This document shows, in pieces, positions 37,147-38,672 of a stretch of DNA of 38,672 bases. How positions within the stretch are numbered: position 1 is the first letter of the stretch; each line of letters begins with the position of its first letter. The translations under genes were made by a program, and so were the position numbers. Source of the stretch: Rhodospirillales bacterium CG15_BIG_FIL_POST_REV_8_21_14_020_66_15 (GTDB lineage Bacteria; Pseudomonadota; Alphaproteobacteria; Rhodospirillales; Casp-alpha2); assembly GCA_002781745.1 (NCBI GenBank), contig PFFW01000022.1:1-38672 (forward strand), written 5' to 3'. The notes below the pieces were generated by a model. That model worked only from the letters and a program-made list of their open reading frames with translations, ran no database searches and was not told the origin of the DNA.

Positions 37147-37920
37147 ATGACATTGTGGATCAGGTACGAGCGCCAGGGCGCCGAAGGTTTCGGCATCCTT
37201 GACGGCGACGTCATCACCGTGCATTCCGGGGACATGTTCCGAGGTGCCCAATCGACGGGCGAAACCGTCGCGCTGGCCGACGTGAGGGTGCTGCCGCCGG
37301 TCAAGCCGGGCAAGATCGTCGCCTTGTGGAACAACTACGACATGATGCGGGAAAAGATGAACGGCGAACGGCCGGCGGAACCGTTGTGGTTCATCAAGAC
37401 CAACAATTCGGTCATTGGCACGGGCGCCGCCATCGAACGGCCCGCCAGCTATGACGGCAAGGTCGTCTACGAGGGTGAACTGGGCATCGTCATCGGTAAG
37501 CGGTGCAAGAACGTCCCGGAGGCGGAGGCCCTGGATTACGTGTTCGGCTATACCTGCGTCAACGACGTCACGGCCATCGAGATACTGAAGCGCGACGGCA
37601 CCTTCGATCAGTGGACCCGGTGCAAGAGCTTCGACACCTTCGGGCCCTTGGGTCCGGTGGTCGCCACGGGCCTCGATCCCATGAAACTGACCGTGAAAAC
37701 CATCCTCAACGGCCAGGAACGCCAGAACTACCCGGTCAGCGACATGCTGCGTACGCCGGCCAAGCTGATCAGCGAGATTTCCCACGACGTGACGCTGGAA
37801 CCGGGCGATGTCATCGCCTGCGGCACCAACGTCGGTGTCGGGACCATGAAGGATCCCAGCAACACGGTCGAGATTGTCATTGAAGGAATCGGCACGCTAA
37901 GCAACACTTTCAACAATTAG
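37147..37920 (+). CDS. Fumarylacetoacetate hydrolase-family enzyme
   Basis: A 257-residue FAH-fold enzyme. The metal site is Glu109 and Glu111 (VVYEGELGIVIGK) with Asp140 (CVNDVTAIE). An N-terminal small beta domain precedes the catalytic core, as in 5-carboxymethyl-2-hydroxymuconate isomerase, acylpyruvase and oxaloacetate decarboxylase (FAHD1) relatives. The ATG chosen lies behind a weak GGGAAA; an in-frame ATG 30 codons upstream is not conserved and overlaps the palindrome. It stands between the stress protein and the PanE-like gene. It might act on oxaloacetate, an oxalate relative, but the substrate is not determined. Confidence 0.87.
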   Translation: MTLWIRYERQGAEGFGILDGDVITVHSGDMFRGAQSTGETVALADVRVLPPVKPGKIVALWNNYDMMREKMNGERPAEPLWFIKTNNSVIGTGAAIERPASYDGKVVYEGELGIVIGKRCKNVPEAEALDYVFGYTCVNDVTAIEILKRDGTFDQWTRCKSFDTFGPLGPVVATGLDPMKLTVKTILNGQERQNYPVSDMLRTPAKLISEISHDVTLEPGDVIACGTNVGVGTMKDPSNTVEIVIEGIGTLSNTFNN

Positions 37921-38015
37921 ACGGCTCCGCGTCGCAACCGGACCGTCTCGCAGGGACCACCGTGCGGGCCCGCAGGGCGCCCGCCGCAGGGAAACAGACA
38001 AGCAGGGAGAACGTC

Positions 38016-38672
38016 ATGCGAGTATGCGTGATCGGCGCAGGCGCCATCGGCGGCCTTATGGGCGCCAAACTGGCGTTGGCGGGTAACGACGTCAGCGTCA
38101 TCGACATGGGACCGCACCTTCAGGCGATTCGCCAGAAGGGGCTGAAACTGATCTGGGAAGACGGCTCGGAGCACGTGGCCCAGGTGAAGGCGTACGAGAA
38201 ATGCGCCGAGGCGGGTGAACAGGATCTGATCATCCTGGCCCTCAAGGCTCATTACCTGGAACAGGTGGCCAAGGAGCTGGGCCCGTTGATGGGGCCCGGC
38301 ACCACGATCATGACCGTGCAGAACGGTATCCCGTGGTGGTATTTCCATAACCATGGCGGGCCCCACGACGGCAAGCCGCTTGAAAGCCTGGATCCGGACG
38401 GCGTCCTGACCAGGTACATCGACGGCGACCGCATCATCGGCTGCGTCGTCTATCCGGCGGCGGCGGTGACGGAGCCCGGCGTGATCAAGCACGTGGAGGG
38501 CGATCGGTTCCCCATCGGCGAACTGGACGGTTCGACCAGCGAGCGGGTCGAGAATCTGAAGGATCTTTTGGAAGGGGCCGGGTTCCGGTCCCGCGTGCTG
38601 GAGGACATCCGCTCGGAAATCTGGCTCAAGGCCTGGGGCAATCTCAGCTTCAACCCGATCAGTGCGCTGACT
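38016..38672 (+). CDS. PanE/ApbA-family reductase, PanE2-like, 3' end outside window
   Basis: The first 219 residues of a ketopantoate-reductase-family NADPH enzyme. The Rossmann loop is GAGAIGGLMGAKLA, the nicotinamide-side motif is MTVQNGIPWWYF near residue 90, and the catalytic Lys is expected in IWLKAWGNLSFNPISALT at the edge. The ATG has an AGGGAGA ribosome site. The NGIPWWYF form is typical of the PanE2 branch rather than biosynthetic PanE. In Methylobacterium extorquens a PanE2 protein reduces oxalyl-CoA to glyoxylate. Its place in an oxc-frc locus makes that role likely here, although pantothenate biosynthesis cannot be fully excluded without the C-terminal domain. Confidence 0.88.
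   Translation, partial: MRVCVIGAGAIGGLMGAKLALAGNDVSVIDMGPHLQAIRQKGLKLIWEDGSEHVAQVKAYEKCAEAGEQDLIILALKAHYLEQVAKELGPLMGPGTTIMTVQNGIPWWYFHNHGGPHDGKPLESLDPDGVLTRYIDGDRIIGCVVYPAAAVTEPGVIKHVEGDRFPIGELDGSTSERVENLKDLLEGAGFRSRVLEDIRSEIWLKAWGNLSFNPISALT

Overview
The window is GC-rich chromosomal DNA from an alphaproteobacterium, most likely a Rhodospirillales member. Pointers are the leuA - mreB - (insertion) - mreC - mreD - mrdA - rodA order, Fhs-type one-carbon genes, tripartite tricarboxylate (TTT) transporters and a GTG/TTG-tolerant start codon usage. No phage, transposase, integrase or CRISPR array is visible. The lineage is inferred from gene content only.

Region 1 (1-7.97 kb) is core genome: the 3' end of leuA, then the rod-shape/elongasome genes mreB, mreC, mreD, mrdA (PBP2) and rodA, followed by a tRNA-Lys(CTT). 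mreB is separated from mreC by two opposite-strand genes, a GpdQ-like metallophosphoesterase and a small membrane protein.

Region 2 (8.4-16 kb) looks like a nitrile/isonitrile utilisation cluster. It holds an isonitrile hydratase (DJ-1/PfpI superfamily, with Asp17/Cys101/Thr102), a complete Liv-type ABC importer with a Tat-exported binding protein, a Glu-Lys-Cys nitrilase and a LysR regulator. A strong inverted repeat precedes the transporter operon.

Region 3 (16.1-25.4 kb) is mixed. An amidoligase-family protein is translationally coupled to a class-I glutamine-amidotransferase-like hydrolase. Convergent to it is a signalling block: a 1710-residue CHASE4/five-PAS hybrid histidine kinase with a single-domain response regulator, and divergently a 110-residue protein that is little more than a chemoreceptor hairpin tip. 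A PhnF/HutC-type GntR regulator follows.

Region 4 (25.8 kb to the end) reads as an oxalate utilisation locus: a TTT importer (tctC, tctB, tctA), an FCD-type GntR regulator, oxalyl-CoA decarboxylase (oxc), formyl-CoA:oxalate CoA-transferase (frc), a stand-alone formyltransferase resembling the 10-formyl-THF hydrolase domain, formate-THF ligase (fhs), a tandem universal stress protein, an FAH-family enzyme and a truncated PanE-type reductase. Oxalate would be imported, activated by Frc, and then either decarboxylated to formyl-CoA and passed to folate, or reduced to glyoxylate by the PanE2-like enzyme. GTATAC-centred palindromes stand before tctC, the gntR gene and the FAH gene and suggest a small local regulon. 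The most novel possibility is direct transfer of formyl from formyl-CoA to tetrahydrofolate by the stand-alone formyltransferase.
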